A stretch of 64,000 nucleotides of DNA from Lederbergia sp. NSJ-179. Its GTDB lineage: Bacteria > Bacillota > Bacilli > Bacillales > Bacillaceae_C. The notes below the pieces were generated by a model. It was given only the letters and a program-made list of their open reading frames with translations, was not told the origin of the DNA and searched no databases. The stretch covers positions 40,133 through 104,132 of the forward strand of contig NZ_JALIFP010000014.1 in assembly GCF_022867885.1 (NCBI RefSeq), given 5' to 3'. This document shows, piece by piece, positions 54,529-63,875 of the stretch (within the stretch, counting starts at the first letter, position 1; the number at the start of each line of letters is the position of its first letter). The translations under genes and the position numbers were made by a program.

Positions 54529-55641
54529 ATGAAAAAGTTAGCCTTGCTATTCTCTGGCGTGCTCCTCACCTTTTTCCTAATTGCTTGTTCGGATAGCACC
54601 ACTGCTAACAAAGAAAGCGAAGGAAATGATGAAAAACCGGTACAGGAAAACGGTGCAGCAGATAAGAGTGATAAAAAGGAAGAAACGGAAGGAGAGAACC
54701 CCCCTCAACCTTACAAACCAATGGAACCGGCAGAAGATGCCACCCCTCTTAAAGATACGTTATCTGAAGAGGAATTGGAACAGATGCCTCAAGCGGAAGC
54801 CCACGGAGAAGATCGTACGAGAATGGTTGAGGTGGGAGAAACATTGGTAAAAGATGCCGAGGATCAAACAGACGGGCCTTTAAAGAATCATAGACTTGTC
54901 GCCTATTACGGACACCCGAATTCTACCAATATGGGGATATTAGGGGAAATAGAGACTGATCAATTAATGGAAAAGTTAAAAGAACAGACACAAGCATATT
55001 CAGATGCCGATCCATCCCGCCCCGCCGTGCCCATGATTGAATTAATCTCTACCGTTGCCCAGCGAGATCCGGGCCCTGAAGGAAAGTACTACCATAGGAC
55101 TTCACCGGAGCAAATGGACGAATATGCCGATCTTGCGAAAAAGAACGATGCGTTACTGATGCTGGATGTCCAACTTGGAACAGACTCAGTCATGAATCAA
55201 GTGAAATTACTCGAGAAATGGTTGAAACTCCCTTATGTCCACCTCGCCATCGATACCGAATTCCATGTAAAAGAAGGACAAACACCTGGTATCGATCTTG
55301 GCCAAGTGGACGGCGCTGAAGTACAAGAAGCGGTGGACTACCTCACAGAAATGGTAGAGGAAAATGAATTGCCAGATAAAATTGTCCTCGTTCATCAGTT
55401 CGTGGACGATGCATTAACAAACAAAGAAGCCATCCAACCAACTAAAAACGTAGAAGTCGCCTTAAACTATGACGGTTGGGGTGACGCCAATACAAAAATG
55501 TCGCTTTATCGCAAGTTCGTGCGAAATGAAGCGGTCCAATACGGCGGATTTAAAATCTTTTATAAAAAAGATGAGCCCGTGTTAAGCCCTGAAGATGTCT
55601 TGAAGCTTGATCCTAACCCGGCGATTATTAATTATCAGTAA
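54529..55641 (+). CDS. Secreted lipoprotein with TIM-barrel-like domain
   Basis: A 370-residue lipoprotein with lipobox FFLIACSD (Cys20). A low-complexity, charged region (about 21-95, rich in Glu, Lys, Pro) acts as a linker. The globular domain from about 110 starts HRLVAYYGHPNSTNMGILGE. Further alternating beta/alpha segments are NDALLMLDVQLG, YVHLAIDTEFHVKEG, KIVLVHQF and VALNYDGWGDA. This looks like a glycoside-hydrolase-like TIM barrel. I do not recognise a named family. I chose the ATG at 54529 behind AAGGAAG. Nothing is supported in 55642-55952. Confidence 0.75.
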   Translation: MKKLALLFSGVLLTFFLIACSDSTTANKESEGNDEKPVQENGAADKSDKKEETEGENPPQPYKPMEPAEDATPLKDTLSEEELEQMPQAEAHGEDRTRMVEVGETLVKDAEDQTDGPLKNHRLVAYYGHPNSTNMGILGEIETDQLMEKLKEQTQAYSDADPSRPAVPMIELISTVAQRDPGPEGKYYHRTSPEQMDEYADLAKKNDALLMLDVQLGTDSVMNQVKLLEKWLKLPYVHLAIDTEFHVKEGQTPGIDLGQVDGAEVQEAVDYLTEMVEENELPDKIVLVHQFVDDALTNKEAIQPTKNVEVALNYDGWGDANTKMSLYRKFVRNEAVQYGGFKIFYKKDEPVLSPEDVLKLDPNPAIINYQ

Positions 55642-55952
55642 ATCGTTCCAGTTCGAAATGAATCTTAAGCTATAAGGCAATAGAAGGAAGTGGCCAGCTC
55701 CTTTTATTGCCAACTATTTAATCTTTCCATTTCCTTCCTTCATGTTGTTGATTTTCACCTTCACCAACCGTCCGTTTAACTTTTCAAACAATGCCATTTC
55801 CCCTTATCATTTCTTTGGATTTAATTGACGGCGGTTTCGTAATTCCTATTAATAATAGGTAACATAATGGATACTTTCTGCTGCTGTTCAATATACCTCT
55901 CACCCATCAGTCATATACCTGAGACACAGTCCTAACCACTTTCTTACTAAAG

Positions 55953-57026
55953 TTATGTGGAATTTCTAAATTCCAGCAATGGACCTTTATTGATTTGATA
56001 AAACTCTTGAAGAAATTCCAGAGATTTTGAAATATAGGGGCCTTTATTCAACATAATACAATCCGCCCTTAATCCCATAAAGGCATCTGTTAATTCTGTC
56101 CTCAATGGAATACCTTTCTTATTCATATCATTAAGAATTCCTGTTGCCCAAACAACGGGAACATGGGCGGCCCGACACATTTCCAAGATCCCCTCCTGAG
56201 CTTTTACCAACTGTTTATAACCAGTTTCAATGGCCAAATCTCCTCTAGCAATCATTACTCCAAACAAATCCAAATTAAGACCTTCAAGAATAATATTAGA
56301 TAAGGATAAAAGTGCATGCTTAGTTTCTATCTTTGCAATGATTCCAATTTTCCTCTCCGTATATTGCTCTAAATATCCCTTCACAATTCGAATGTCATTG
56401 GGAGAATGAATGAAGGAAATTCCAACTATATCGACAAAAGAGATAACCTCAGATAGCATTTGAATATCTGTCTCTGTAACGACTGGAACATTGAAGCAAG
56501 CCAATGAATCTGGGAAATTAATCCCTTTATGAGGTTTCATATATTCGACTTTATGTCGAGTAAGGACAATCTTTACATCCAAATATTTGTCATTCACTTC
56601 TACGACAACTCCGCAGATTTTTCCATCATCATAATAAACCTTGTCTTTTGTTCTAACATTTCTTAAAGCTTTTGGTAGTGTAACTCCTATAGACGCTGGT
56701 TCTCCCTTTTTACTTTTCGGCCCTCCAAGATAGTTATCAAATTTATAAATTCGTATTATATCGCCTTTTTTTACCTTGATTGTTACTTGTTTTTCCCGAA
56801 AGTCATTCACACGAACTTTAGGGCCGGGAAGATCTATGTATATCTTGCATTCTCTATTTTGTCTTTCAATCCCCATTTCCTTTTCTGCAGCATGAATGTT
56901 TTCCACTAGAGTTTTCCATATTGAATAATCACGAGCTAAGTTTATTCGAGCAATTGTCATTCCGGCTCTTAATAATTCTTTAAAAATCTCTGGTGTTTCT
57001 AACATTGTTTTATCTAATGTGACCAT
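55953..57026 (-). CDS. Pyruvate kinase-like barrel, downstream part of split gene
   Basis: 357 codons resemble the (beta/alpha)8 barrel and B domain of pyruvate kinase: IMVTLDKTMLETPEIF-type start, IYIDLPGPKVRV, GIIAKIETKHALL, and MIARGDLAIETGYKQLVKAQ. The C-terminal allosteric domain is absent. It fits a family of pyruvate-kinase-like proteins of about 480 residues with an N-terminal helical extension, which here is encoded by the overlapping upstream frame. The pieces are out of frame. The start codon lacks a clear ribosome binding site. It may be a frameshifted gene or a genuinely two-part protein. Confidence 0.65.
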   Translation of the reverse strand: MVTLDKTMLETPEIFKELLRAGMTIARINLARDYSIWKTLVENIHAAEKEMGIERQNRECKIYIDLPGPKVRVNDFREKQVTIKVKKGDIIRIYKFDNYLGGPKSKKGEPASIGVTLPKALRNVRTKDKVYYDDGKICGVVVEVNDKYLDVKIVLTRHKVEYMKPHKGINFPDSLACFNVPVVTETDIQMLSEVISFVDIVGISFIHSPNDIRIVKGYLEQYTERKIGIIAKIETKHALLSLSNIILEGLNLDLFGVMIARGDLAIETGYKQLVKAQEGILEMCRAAHVPVVWATGILNDMNKKGIPLRTELTDAFMGLRADCIMLNKGPYISKSLEFLQEFYQINKGPLLEFRNST

Positions 57027-57391
57027 AATGGAAACGGAATTCTTACTGATTTCCCTAACAACTCTTGATTTCGCTGTTCTTTTAAATATATGGCATTCTT
57101 TCTATCAATATAATGTTCATCCCGCCGCTCCTTAAGGGATAAATGGCTGATTATTTTATCCAATGAATATAAAACATGAGGACTCATCATTTGTATAGAT
57201 GAAAATCCCTCTTCCACCAAATACGAATGGAGTGCCGGGCTTTTGAATTTCTGTAGCGCCAAAAATGCACATAAATTTTGTTTGCTCGCATCCGCCATGT
57301 TGATATGTTGGGCTTCAGAAAGGTTCAATAAAAAATTGTCCATTTCTTCCCGTAATTGAATCAGCTGTTGTGTAATTTTACCTTTATCCAT
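57014..57391 (-). CDS. Pyruvate kinase-like, N-terminal extension (split)
   Basis: About 125 codons of helical sequence. The core FLALQKFKSPALHSYLVEEG with FSSIQMMSPHVLYSLDKIIS corresponds to the N-terminal extension found in pyruvate-kinase-like proteins (YLALRR...LQ..L...GLSSLGRSE.HVL pattern). It ends SVRIPFPLWSH and stop. In the family, VRI is followed directly by the barrel start MVTL. An apparent 11-base insertion between these codons (about 57029-57039 on the minus strand) shifts the frame. The start is the ATG at 57391 behind GGGGTG. Confidence 0.6.
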   Translation of the reverse strand: MDKGKITQQLIQLREEMDNFLLNLSEAQHINMADASKQNLCAFLALQKFKSPALHSYLVEEGFSSIQMMSPHVLYSLDKIISHLSLKERRDEHYIDRKNAIYLKEQRNQELLGKSVRIPFPLWSH

Positions 57392-57511
57392 ATGGATCAC
57401 CCCATCCTTTAATTTATACTTTCCCCTTTAAAAGGGTACTGAAGAAGAATGGGGCAACACCATACAATAGACAACGTGACACGCTGGATGGCTGCGGTGC
57501 ATTCCCCTCTT

Positions 57512-58279
57512 CTATTTTATTTCACCAGATAACAGCCCCACTTCCTGTAATCCCCGGACAATTCCATCATCGTCGACATCCGCAGTCACAAAGTCGGCGT
57601 GTTTTTTAACTTCGTTCTGGGCATTGCCCATTGCAATGCCGATACCGGCTTGTTGTAGCATTTCGATATCATTCACCCCGTCCCCAAAGGTATATACATC
57701 TTTCATGTCTATTTTAAGCTTTCGGACCATTGCTTTTATCCCTTCTGCCTTCGATCTGCCTGCAGGTATAACGTCCACAGCTTCTTTACTCCAACGGACG
57801 AAAGAGTAATGATCATGAAAGTCTTTCAGGTAGTAATCCTCATCATCTTTTATGAATATGATGGCTTGATAGATATCCGAGAAACTTTTTGGACTATTTT
57901 CCATGTGTGCCTTTTTCCAAGCTGCAAAGTTTTCATGGGTTTGTTGCTCCATATTTAAAGCCGATTCATTTAAATAGATGATTTCGTGATGATGTTTTTC
58001 TACTGCCGCTGATAATCTTTTTAAATGCCGAGAGTCTAAATAATGTTTAGATATGACCTTGTTCAAACATACAACATATTGCCCATTGAAACTGACATAT
58101 GAATTCATATTTAACTCTTTTAATAAAGGTTGGATCGTATGGGGGCCTCTACCAGTTGCGATGGCCGTGAAGATGCCGTTGTGATTTAATGCTGCAATCG
58201 CCCTTTTTGTTGATTCTGGAAGTTGCCCATCACGTCCAAGTAATGTTCCATCAATATCAAAAAACACTGCTTTTCTCAT
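57512..58279 (-). CDS. Cof-type HAD-IIB sugar phosphatase
   Basis: A 255-residue cytoplasmic HAD hydrolase. Motif I is FFDIDGTLLG, motif II is AIATGRG, motif III Lys is in GRSKAEGI, and motif IV is TFGDGVNDIEML with IAMGNA. A cap domain of the C2B type lies at about 85-180. Cof proteins dephosphorylate sugar phosphates and pyridoxal phosphate. It lies 30 bases after the last sugar-permease gene, so it is probably in that operon and may act on the imported sugar. Confidence 0.9.
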   Translation of the reverse strand: MRKAVFFDIDGTLLGRDGQLPESTKRAIAALNHNGIFTAIATGRGPHTIQPLLKELNMNSYVSFNGQYVVCLNKVISKHYLDSRHLKRLSAAVEKHHHEIIYLNESALNMEQQTHENFAAWKKAHMENSPKSFSDIYQAIIFIKDDEDYYLKDFHDHYSFVRWSKEAVDVIPAGRSKAEGIKAMVRKLKIDMKDVYTFGDGVNDIEMLQQAGIGIAMGNAQNEVKKHADFVTADVDDDGIVRGLQEVGLLSGEIK

Positions 58280-58309
58280 TTTCCAACTCCTATTTCATCA
58301 TTGTTGTTA

Positions 58310-59203
58310 TTACTCCTTAATGGAGCCAATCAAAACTCCCTGCACAAAATACCTCTGTAAAAAAGGGTACACAATTAATAATGGCAATGCCGCAACAATA
58401 ATCACTGCATACTTAACAAGTGCTGCGGTTTTAACTTGTTCGACTAAAGAATCCCCTAGAGCGGCTCCGCCTCCCGCGGCCGTATCGACTTCGTGGATAA
58501 TTAATATTTCCCGCAAGATTAGTTGCAATGGAAATAAATTAGTGTCTGTCAGGTAGATTAACGCTGTAAAATATTGATTCCACAAGCTAACTCCATGAAA
58601 TAGCGCCATAACTGCAATGATAGGTGCAGAAAGAGGCAGGACAATTTTGAAAAAAGTGTAAAAATCTGAGGCCCCGTCCATTCTAGAGGCTTCAACGAGT
58701 TGATCCGGTACATTTTGCTCAAAGAATGTTCTAGCAACTAGAATTGACCATGCTCCTACAACCCCTGGTACGACAATGGCCCAGATTGTGTCCACCATTC
58801 CGAGTGATTTTACAACTAAATAAGTCGGGATTAAGCCGCCGTTGAATAACATTGTAAATAAAACAAACCACAGGATTAACTTTTTCCCCATGACTTCCTT
58901 TCTGGATAATGCATAGGCACAAGGAAGCAATATAATCAGATGCAATAGTGTTCCAAGTACTGTATAGAGAATGGTGTTTCGATATCCAAGCCAGATGGCA
59001 TCGTTTTCAAAAATCACTTGAAATCCTTTAAACGTGATATCAACTGGCCATAACCACATTTTTCCTGTACTGACCGCAGCAGGATCACTTATAGACGCAC
59101 TAATAGCAAAAACTAAGGGATAAATAATGATGATGGTTACGAACAGGACTACAAGTTTATTTAATAGATCGAATGTTTTATCAGAAAGACCTCTGGTAGC
59201 CAT
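58310..59203 (-). CDS. Carbohydrate ABC permease (LplC/YtcP-like)
   Basis: A 297-residue permease with six predicted helices and the EAA loop (QLVEASRMDGASDFYTFFKI VLPLS pattern). It ends VLIGSIKE, typical of LplC/YtcP. I chose the ATG at 59203, seven bases after GAGGTG; the frame opens six codons earlier. It pairs with the LplB-like permease. No ATPase is encoded nearby; such systems share a general ATPase such as MsmX. Confidence 0.92.
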   Translation of the reverse strand: MATRGLSDKTFDLLNKLVVLFVTIIIIYPLVFAISASISDPAAVSTGKMWLWPVDITFKGFQVIFENDAIWLGYRNTILYTVLGTLLHLIILLPCAYALSRKEVMGKKLILWFVLFTMLFNGGLIPTYLVVKSLGMVDTIWAIVVPGVVGAWSILVARTFFEQNVPDQLVEASRMDGASDFYTFFKIVLPLSAPIIAVMALFHGVSLWNQYFTALIYLTDTNLFPLQLILREILIIHEVDTAAGGGAALGDSLVEQVKTAALVKYAVIIVAALPLLIVYPFLQRYFVQGVLIGSIKE

Positions 59204-59214
59204 TATGTCACCTC

Positions 59215-60177
59215 TTACCACAAGCTATTTTCACTTGTTTTTTTAGCTAAATAGTTAACAGTTATCAACAAAATGATATTAATCACAGAATCAAATAATC
59301 CAATCGCAGCTGAAAAATCGTATTCTCCACCAATAATGCCTGTCTCATATACAAATGTTTGAATAATGTCTGATGTCTCCGAGTTTAACGAGTTCTGCAT
59401 CAGTAACACTTTCTCGAAGCCAATCGACATGAATTTACCGATGTTCAGAATAAACAAGACAACAATAGCTGGCAAGATCGATGGAATATTAACATATAAG
59501 ATTCTTTGTATTCTTGTTGCTCCATCTATACTGGCGGATTCATGCAGTTCTGGGTTCACTCCCGCTAATGCAGCCAAGTAAATAATCGTCCCCCATCCTA
59601 ATGATTGCCATTCTCCGGACCAAACATAGATATGTCTAAACCAACCTGGACTAGTCAAAAATGGAATGGCTTCCCCACCTAATTTGACAATGACATTGTT
59701 GACTAGTCCACTAATAGGGTCTAAAAACGCAATCAGCATGCCAACGACGACAACGACTGATATAAAATGGGGTGCATATGTTAAGGTTTGTGTCCATTTT
59801 TTAAATGCACCATTCTTAAGTTCATTCAATGAAAGAGCAAATAAAATAGGCAATGGAAACAAGGCCAATTGATAGAAACTAATCGCAAATGTATTTTTTA
59901 ATATCCTCCAAAAGTAGTACGAATGATAGAAGCGGATAAAATGGTCAAAACCAACCCATGGACTTCCGGTAATGCCGAGTGTAGCAATATAATCTTTAAA
60001 AGCGATTTGCACACCGTACATTGGAACATAGTGAAATATGGTGAAATAAAGAATGGCCGGTAATAATAAAATATAGAGCTGCCAACTTTTCACAAATCGC
60101 TTTTTTACACTTAATATACGTCCTGGGGTCGGAATCACCTTCAACGACTTGATTGAACCAGCTTGTTTTGTCCGCAC
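59215..60177 (-). CDS. Carbohydrate ABC permease (LplB/YteP-like)
   Basis: A 320-residue permease with six helices. It has the characteristic LPAILYFTIFHYVPMYGVQI start, GFDHFIRFYHSYYFWRILKN, and the EAA loop HESASIDGATRIQRILYVNI. The start is a GTG at 60177 behind GGAGG; the longer frame adds 33 codons without support. It forms the oligosaccharide importer with LplC-like and LplA-like proteins. LplABC/YtcQ-YteP-YtcP relatives import pectin or other polysaccharide fragments. Confidence 0.92.
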   Translation of the reverse strand: MRTKQAGSIKSLKVIPTPGRILSVKKRFVKSWQLYILLLPAILYFTIFHYVPMYGVQIAFKDYIATLGITGSPWVGFDHFIRFYHSYYFWRILKNTFAISFYQLALFPLPILFALSLNELKNGAFKKWTQTLTYAPHFISVVVVVGMLIAFLDPISGLVNNVIVKLGGEAIPFLTSPGWFRHIYVWSGEWQSLGWGTIIYLAALAGVNPELHESASIDGATRIQRILYVNIPSILPAIVVLFILNIGKFMSIGFEKVLLMQNSLNSETSDIIQTFVYETGIIGGEYDFSAAIGLFDSVINIILLITVNYLAKKTSENSLW

Positions 60178-60198
60178 GCTATGACCTCCTAAATCGAT

Positions 60199-60231
60199 CC
60201 TATACGGACAACGGAAGGCTATCCGTATAGG
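60199..60231 (-). terminator. Stem-loop between binding-protein and permease genes
   Basis: CCTATACGGA (60199) and TCCGTATAGG (60222) form a perfect 10-bp stem with a 13-base loop and no U-tract. It is probably a 3'-stabilising or attenuating hairpin that sets binding protein above permease. Confidence 0.7.
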
Positions 60232-60272
60232 TTTATGGTAGAATGATAGACTGAGAGTAAGGATGTCATGAT

Positions 60273-61901
60273 TCAATTATTTTTATATCTTTTGTACGCT
60301 TCCTCCTGAATGTCCATATATTCGCTCAATCTCATATCCTCGATGGTTTTCACATATTTATCCCATTCTGAAAACGACACACTCCCTGAAATAAATTTGT
60401 CTCTCATTTCCTCTACATATTTTTCAATATCAGCTGCTAAAGAGGCCATCTTTTTACTCTCTTCACTTGAAAAAGTAAAGGCTGGCCATGTTTCTTGAAT
60501 CAGGAATGGTTCATTTTTATCCGCTGCTTCGATAAGTGCTGGTAAATTTTCCGTTCCTTGAAAAAATTCCTTTTTAATAATGCCGGGTGCTCCACCATTT
60601 GGATACGTTAAGTATTTTGAAATGGCTTGGGACATCGTCAAACCGTCTGGGTTATCGGTGATTTCATCCAAAAATTTATACCCACCATCCGGAGTTTGCT
60701 CATACGTTTCGCCTTCCACCCCTAAATAATATAACTTTGCTCCTTCGTCGCTAAAAAAATGGTCAACCCATCTAACCGTTGCGGCTGGATATTGATTATC
60801 CTTCGTAATCACAAAACCTTGAATCCCCGATAGTGTGGGATATACATTGGAATATAGTTGATTACCATTTGGTCCTTTTAAAGCGATACCACTATCATAG
60901 TCATCTTCTCCCACTCCAAATGCACTTTCGGTACTCCAATAAATGGTACTCCCATACAAACCCTCGGATCCGTTCGCAAGATAATTATTATGTTCAATGG
61001 TGAAAATATTTTCCTCGATTAAATTTTCGCTATATAGCTTGTTTATATACTCAAGCATTTCCTTATACTCTGGTGAAGTAGGAATAAATCTTAATTTCTC
61101 TTCCTTGGGATCCATATCAATATAGGGATGAGCTGTCCCGCGATTCCCCAAACCAAACGACCCTTTCAACCAATTGACTAAATGATCCATACTATTCGCA
61201 CCAAAGGGCACCTCCCTATTTGAACCATCCCCAAGTAGGTCTGTTTCTTTGACAGCTTTTAAATATTGATAAAATTCATCCAATGTTTCTGGAACCTTCA
61301 TATCTAAAGCGTCCAGCCACTCTCTCTTAAACCACGGCCGTGCCCCCATCCGATAGGAAGTAAAATCTTCGGATGCTATTAAAGGAAACGAATAAATATT
61401 GCCATCTGGAAAAGTAAGCCCCTTCTTAATCTCTGGATTCTCTTCAAATAGTTTTGTTAGATTAGGCGCATGCTCTTCTATTAAATCGTTCAAACGAATA
61501 AATGTCCCTTGCTCTCCATATTTGAGAATGTCGATATTGGGAATTTCAGCAGAATGAAGAGCATCAGGTAATTTGCCACCTGAAGATAACAACAAATTTC
61601 GCTTTTCCTCCAAGCCATCCTGAGGTGTCATTTCCCACTTAACCTCAATATTGCTTAACTCTTCATACTTATTAAATACCAACACATCATTCCAATCATC
61701 CGCTGCAGCCGGCCTTCTCTTTACAAACATGTTTAACGTAATAGGTTCCTCCACAATTGGCAGCCCTGATTCCGTTAAAATGTCTAAGGACAGATCTTTT
61801 ATTTCATTTCCGGCCACTTCCGTTTTTTGCTTATTACATGCAGATAGAAGCAACAAAAAAGATAATAAAACAGCTATCGCTTGGATTTTTTTGAGCTTCA
61901 T
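60273..61901 (-). CDS. Solute-binding lipoprotein (LplA/YtcQ-like)
   Basis: A 542-residue lipoprotein; the lipobox is LLLSACNK. The long form (over 500 residues) and segments such as ITLNMFVKRRPAAADDWNDV, DGNIYSFPLIASED, RPWFKREWLDALDMKVPETL and EEAYKRYKNN at the end are typical of the LplA/YtcQ oligosaccharide-binding group. I chose the ATG at 61901 behind GGGAGG. It is first in the operon with two permeases and a HAD phosphatase. Unlike most such systems, no YesM/YesN-type regulator is adjacent. Nothing else is supported in 61902-62350. Confidence 0.9.
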   Translation of the reverse strand: MKLKKIQAIAVLLSFLLLLSACNKQKTEVAGNEIKDLSLDILTESGLPIVEEPITLNMFVKRRPAAADDWNDVLVFNKYEELSNIEVKWEMTPQDGLEEKRNLLLSSGGKLPDALHSAEIPNIDILKYGEQGTFIRLNDLIEEHAPNLTKLFEENPEIKKGLTFPDGNIYSFPLIASEDFTSYRMGARPWFKREWLDALDMKVPETLDEFYQYLKAVKETDLLGDGSNREVPFGANSMDHLVNWLKGSFGLGNRGTAHPYIDMDPKEEKLRFIPTSPEYKEMLEYINKLYSENLIEENIFTIEHNNYLANGSEGLYGSTIYWSTESAFGVGEDDYDSGIALKGPNGNQLYSNVYPTLSGIQGFVITKDNQYPAATVRWVDHFFSDEGAKLYYLGVEGETYEQTPDGGYKFLDEITDNPDGLTMSQAISKYLTYPNGGAPGIIKKEFFQGTENLPALIEAADKNEPFLIQETWPAFTFSSEESKKMASLAADIEKYVEEMRDKFISGSVSFSEWDKYVKTIEDMRLSEYMDIQEEAYKRYKNN

Positions 61902-62355
61902 TGTTTGACCTCCCTGTATTTGTTTTAACAATGCATGATTATTACTGATCCTATTAAATTGTTATATCTCAGGAAATCTTTAGTAGATCAATAAACCTTC
62001 CACAATTTGTTTACACTTGATAGTAACTCCCGATGTACCCGATTACATATCCATTTTTAAAACTTCTCCCAACCTGCCCAGCCTACCTTCACTACATTAA
62101 AACTCATTCTGATCCTTTTCATTTAAATAAAATGTAACTTAACGCATAGTTTTACTCGTATTTGGAAAAATAAAATAAGAGAATGAAATATTTCCTTTCC
62201 TCTTTCTTGGTGCGATATAATGAACTACTGTGAAAATTTGATTCCTCTTTTCCTAATTCCTCGTTGTCCCCCTCCCTTCTACATAAACAAACACTGAAAT
62301 AATAATTGTGCACACTTCTTATTGATAGTTCTTCTTTACCATCATTTCTCTATTG

Positions 62356-62373
62356 GTACGTACATGCGTACCA
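62356..62373. promoter_or_regulatory. Palindromic operator before XRE gene
   Basis: GGTACGTACATGCGTACC: 6-bp inverted arms (GGTACG/CGTACC) around TACATG. It lies 67 bases upstream of the XRE start, suited to autoregulation by the encoded dimer. Confidence 0.6.
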
Positions 62374-62439
62374 CATTCACCATGAGTATATGGTAAATTT
62401 TCAGTATAGTCAACCACTTTTTCCTAATTAAGGTGAATT

Positions 62440-62658
62440 ATGAATAAAAAAGTTGTCGTAAAAATAAAAAAGTTGTTAAAAGAGCGGGATATTTCCTTAC
62501 GGGAACTCTCACGCTTAACCGATATAAGGCACGCTACGCTTAGCGAACTATCCAATCACAAACGGCAAAACATAAACTTCCAACACCTCGAAAAAATAGC
62601 TGTAGCCTTGGATATTACAGATATAAGGGAAATTATTGATTTGGTGGATGAGGAATAG
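62440..62658 (+). CDS. Small XRE/Cro-type regulator
   Basis: A 72-residue single-domain helix-turn-helix protein of the YozG/Cro-CI kind: LLKERDISLRELSRLTDIRH, then TLSELSNHKRQNINFQHLEK. It is a probable autorepressor with the upstream palindrome as its site. The ribosome binding site is AAGGTGA and a strong terminator follows. It is monocistronic; its target beyond itself is unknown. Confidence 0.9.
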   Translation: MNKKVVVKIKKLLKERDISLRELSRLTDIRHATLSELSNHKRQNINFQHLEKIAVALDITDIREIIDLVDEE

Positions 62659-62667
62659 AGGAGAGTA

Positions 62668-62717
62668 AAAACCAGTAAGAATCAATGGCGGGTGCATTGA
62701 TTCTTACTGGTTTAATT
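62668..62717 (+). terminator. Terminator of XRE gene
   Basis: A 19-bp stem (AAACCAGTAAGAATCAATG paired with its complement at 62695-62713) with a short loop. A T-rich tail follows; A-rich bases precede it, so it may work in both directions. Confidence 0.9.
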
Positions 62718-62855
62718 TCTCCGGTTATCAAATATGGAATATCTCCACAATGTAAGGACTTTATTTCAATTGTACATCATTGTTGACGAGCGATACACTT
62801 TCCTAATTACTTTTGATGCGGTTCACCATAACAATCTAAAGGCAATGATTTATAT

Positions 62856-62900
62856 AAAAAGAGGACATTCCCACTGTAATAGCTAGGGATTGTCCTTTTT
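62856..62900. terminator. Bidirectional terminator
   Basis: AAAAAGAGGACA/TGTCCTTTTT with TTCCC/GGGA inner pairing. On the minus strand it lies just past the stop of the HEPN-like gene. Nothing is supported in 62718-62855. Confidence 0.75.
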
Positions 62901-62906
62901 AATGTA

Positions 62907-63875
62907 TCAAAGCACCCCACCATTATCCAAATATCGAATGGCGGTCGTGATTAAAGAAAGGCAGCGTTTATAAAAATAATCGTAATGTCTACCATCCTCA
63001 ATATCAACTCTTGTAGTTCCATGATGACGGATTCTAAAGTTATTTCCAATCGCTGTAAGCTCTTGAAATTCTTTATCAAACATTTTAATAAAAGGTTCCT
63101 TGTTACCACTCATATCATCAATAATTCTACCTACTGATTTTTTCTTATCTAATGTTGGAGCATAATATGTTTTTAGTCTTTCAAATGCATCCCAGAGTTT
63201 TTCAACAGCAATTTTTAAATTCCCTTTTTCATAATATCCATTAGCTTCCTGCAGCAGTTCTTTGAGTCCTGCCTCACCAATCGAAGCCAATGAGCTTTTT
63301 GTTAAATGACTATCTACAATACTTTCAACTTTTCCGTTATTTAACTTCAAAGAAATATCATTCAGATTAAATATTGCATTAATCTCTATTGTAAAATCAC
63401 TATTGCAGTATTTATCAAAAAACTCTATCGCATCTATCACACAATAAGGCGAAGTGGACAAAATAAAATTTTTAAGAACGTTAGTTTCAACATATTGATT
63501 TTCTTTATTGAAGCACTTAGGTGTATAAAACCTCTTTATATCTTGAAGAACTTCTTCACTTACTAAAACATAATACTGCCAACCTGTTTCGCTTATTTTT
63601 CCATCTTCGTAGTCATATCTTTCAAAAATTTGGTAAATTTGGTTTCTTGTTTCTCGTTTAATCTTAAACACTATTTGTTTCTGTTTTATTGCTTTTTTAT
63701 TCCTTTGAGAAAAAGGAATAAATATCTCATTTTCTAATTGGTATAGTTTCCAACTATATATATCACGGTTAGATATTTTTTCTGCAGGATAGATTTCGTA
63801 TCCATCATGTTGCAATACTTTGTTTATCTCAGTAAGAAACTCCTTCCAATACCCTAAAGTGGACCCCATTGTCAA
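62907..63875 (-). CDS. HEPN-like (AbiJ-type?) protein, N-terminally truncated
   Basis: 322 codons in the present frame. The C-terminal third has a helical domain (NGYYEKGNLKIAVEKLWDAF to LITTAIRYLDNGG). It contains ELTAIGNNFRIRHHGTTRVD, which resembles the R...H loop of HEPN ribonucleases in abortive-infection proteins. The N-terminal YWKEFLTEINKVLQHDGYEI looks like the inside of a longer protein. The first residues (MTMGSTLG) derive from a different sequence at an insertion-sequence-like junction near 63866, so the original start is probably lost. A defence role is an inference. Confidence 0.55.
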   Translation of the reverse strand: MTMGSTLGYWKEFLTEINKVLQHDGYEIYPAEKISNRDIYSWKLYQLENEIFIPFSQRNKKAIKQKQIVFKIKRETRNQIYQIFERYDYEDGKISETGWQYYVLVSEEVLQDIKRFYTPKCFNKENQYVETNVLKNFILSTSPYCVIDAIEFFDKYCNSDFTIEINAIFNLNDISLKLNNGKVESIVDSHLTKSSLASIGEAGLKELLQEANGYYEKGNLKIAVEKLWDAFERLKTYYAPTLDKKKSVGRIIDDMSGNKEPFIKMFDKEFQELTAIGNNFRIRHHGTTRVDIEDGRHYDYFYKRCLSLITTAIRYLDNGGVL

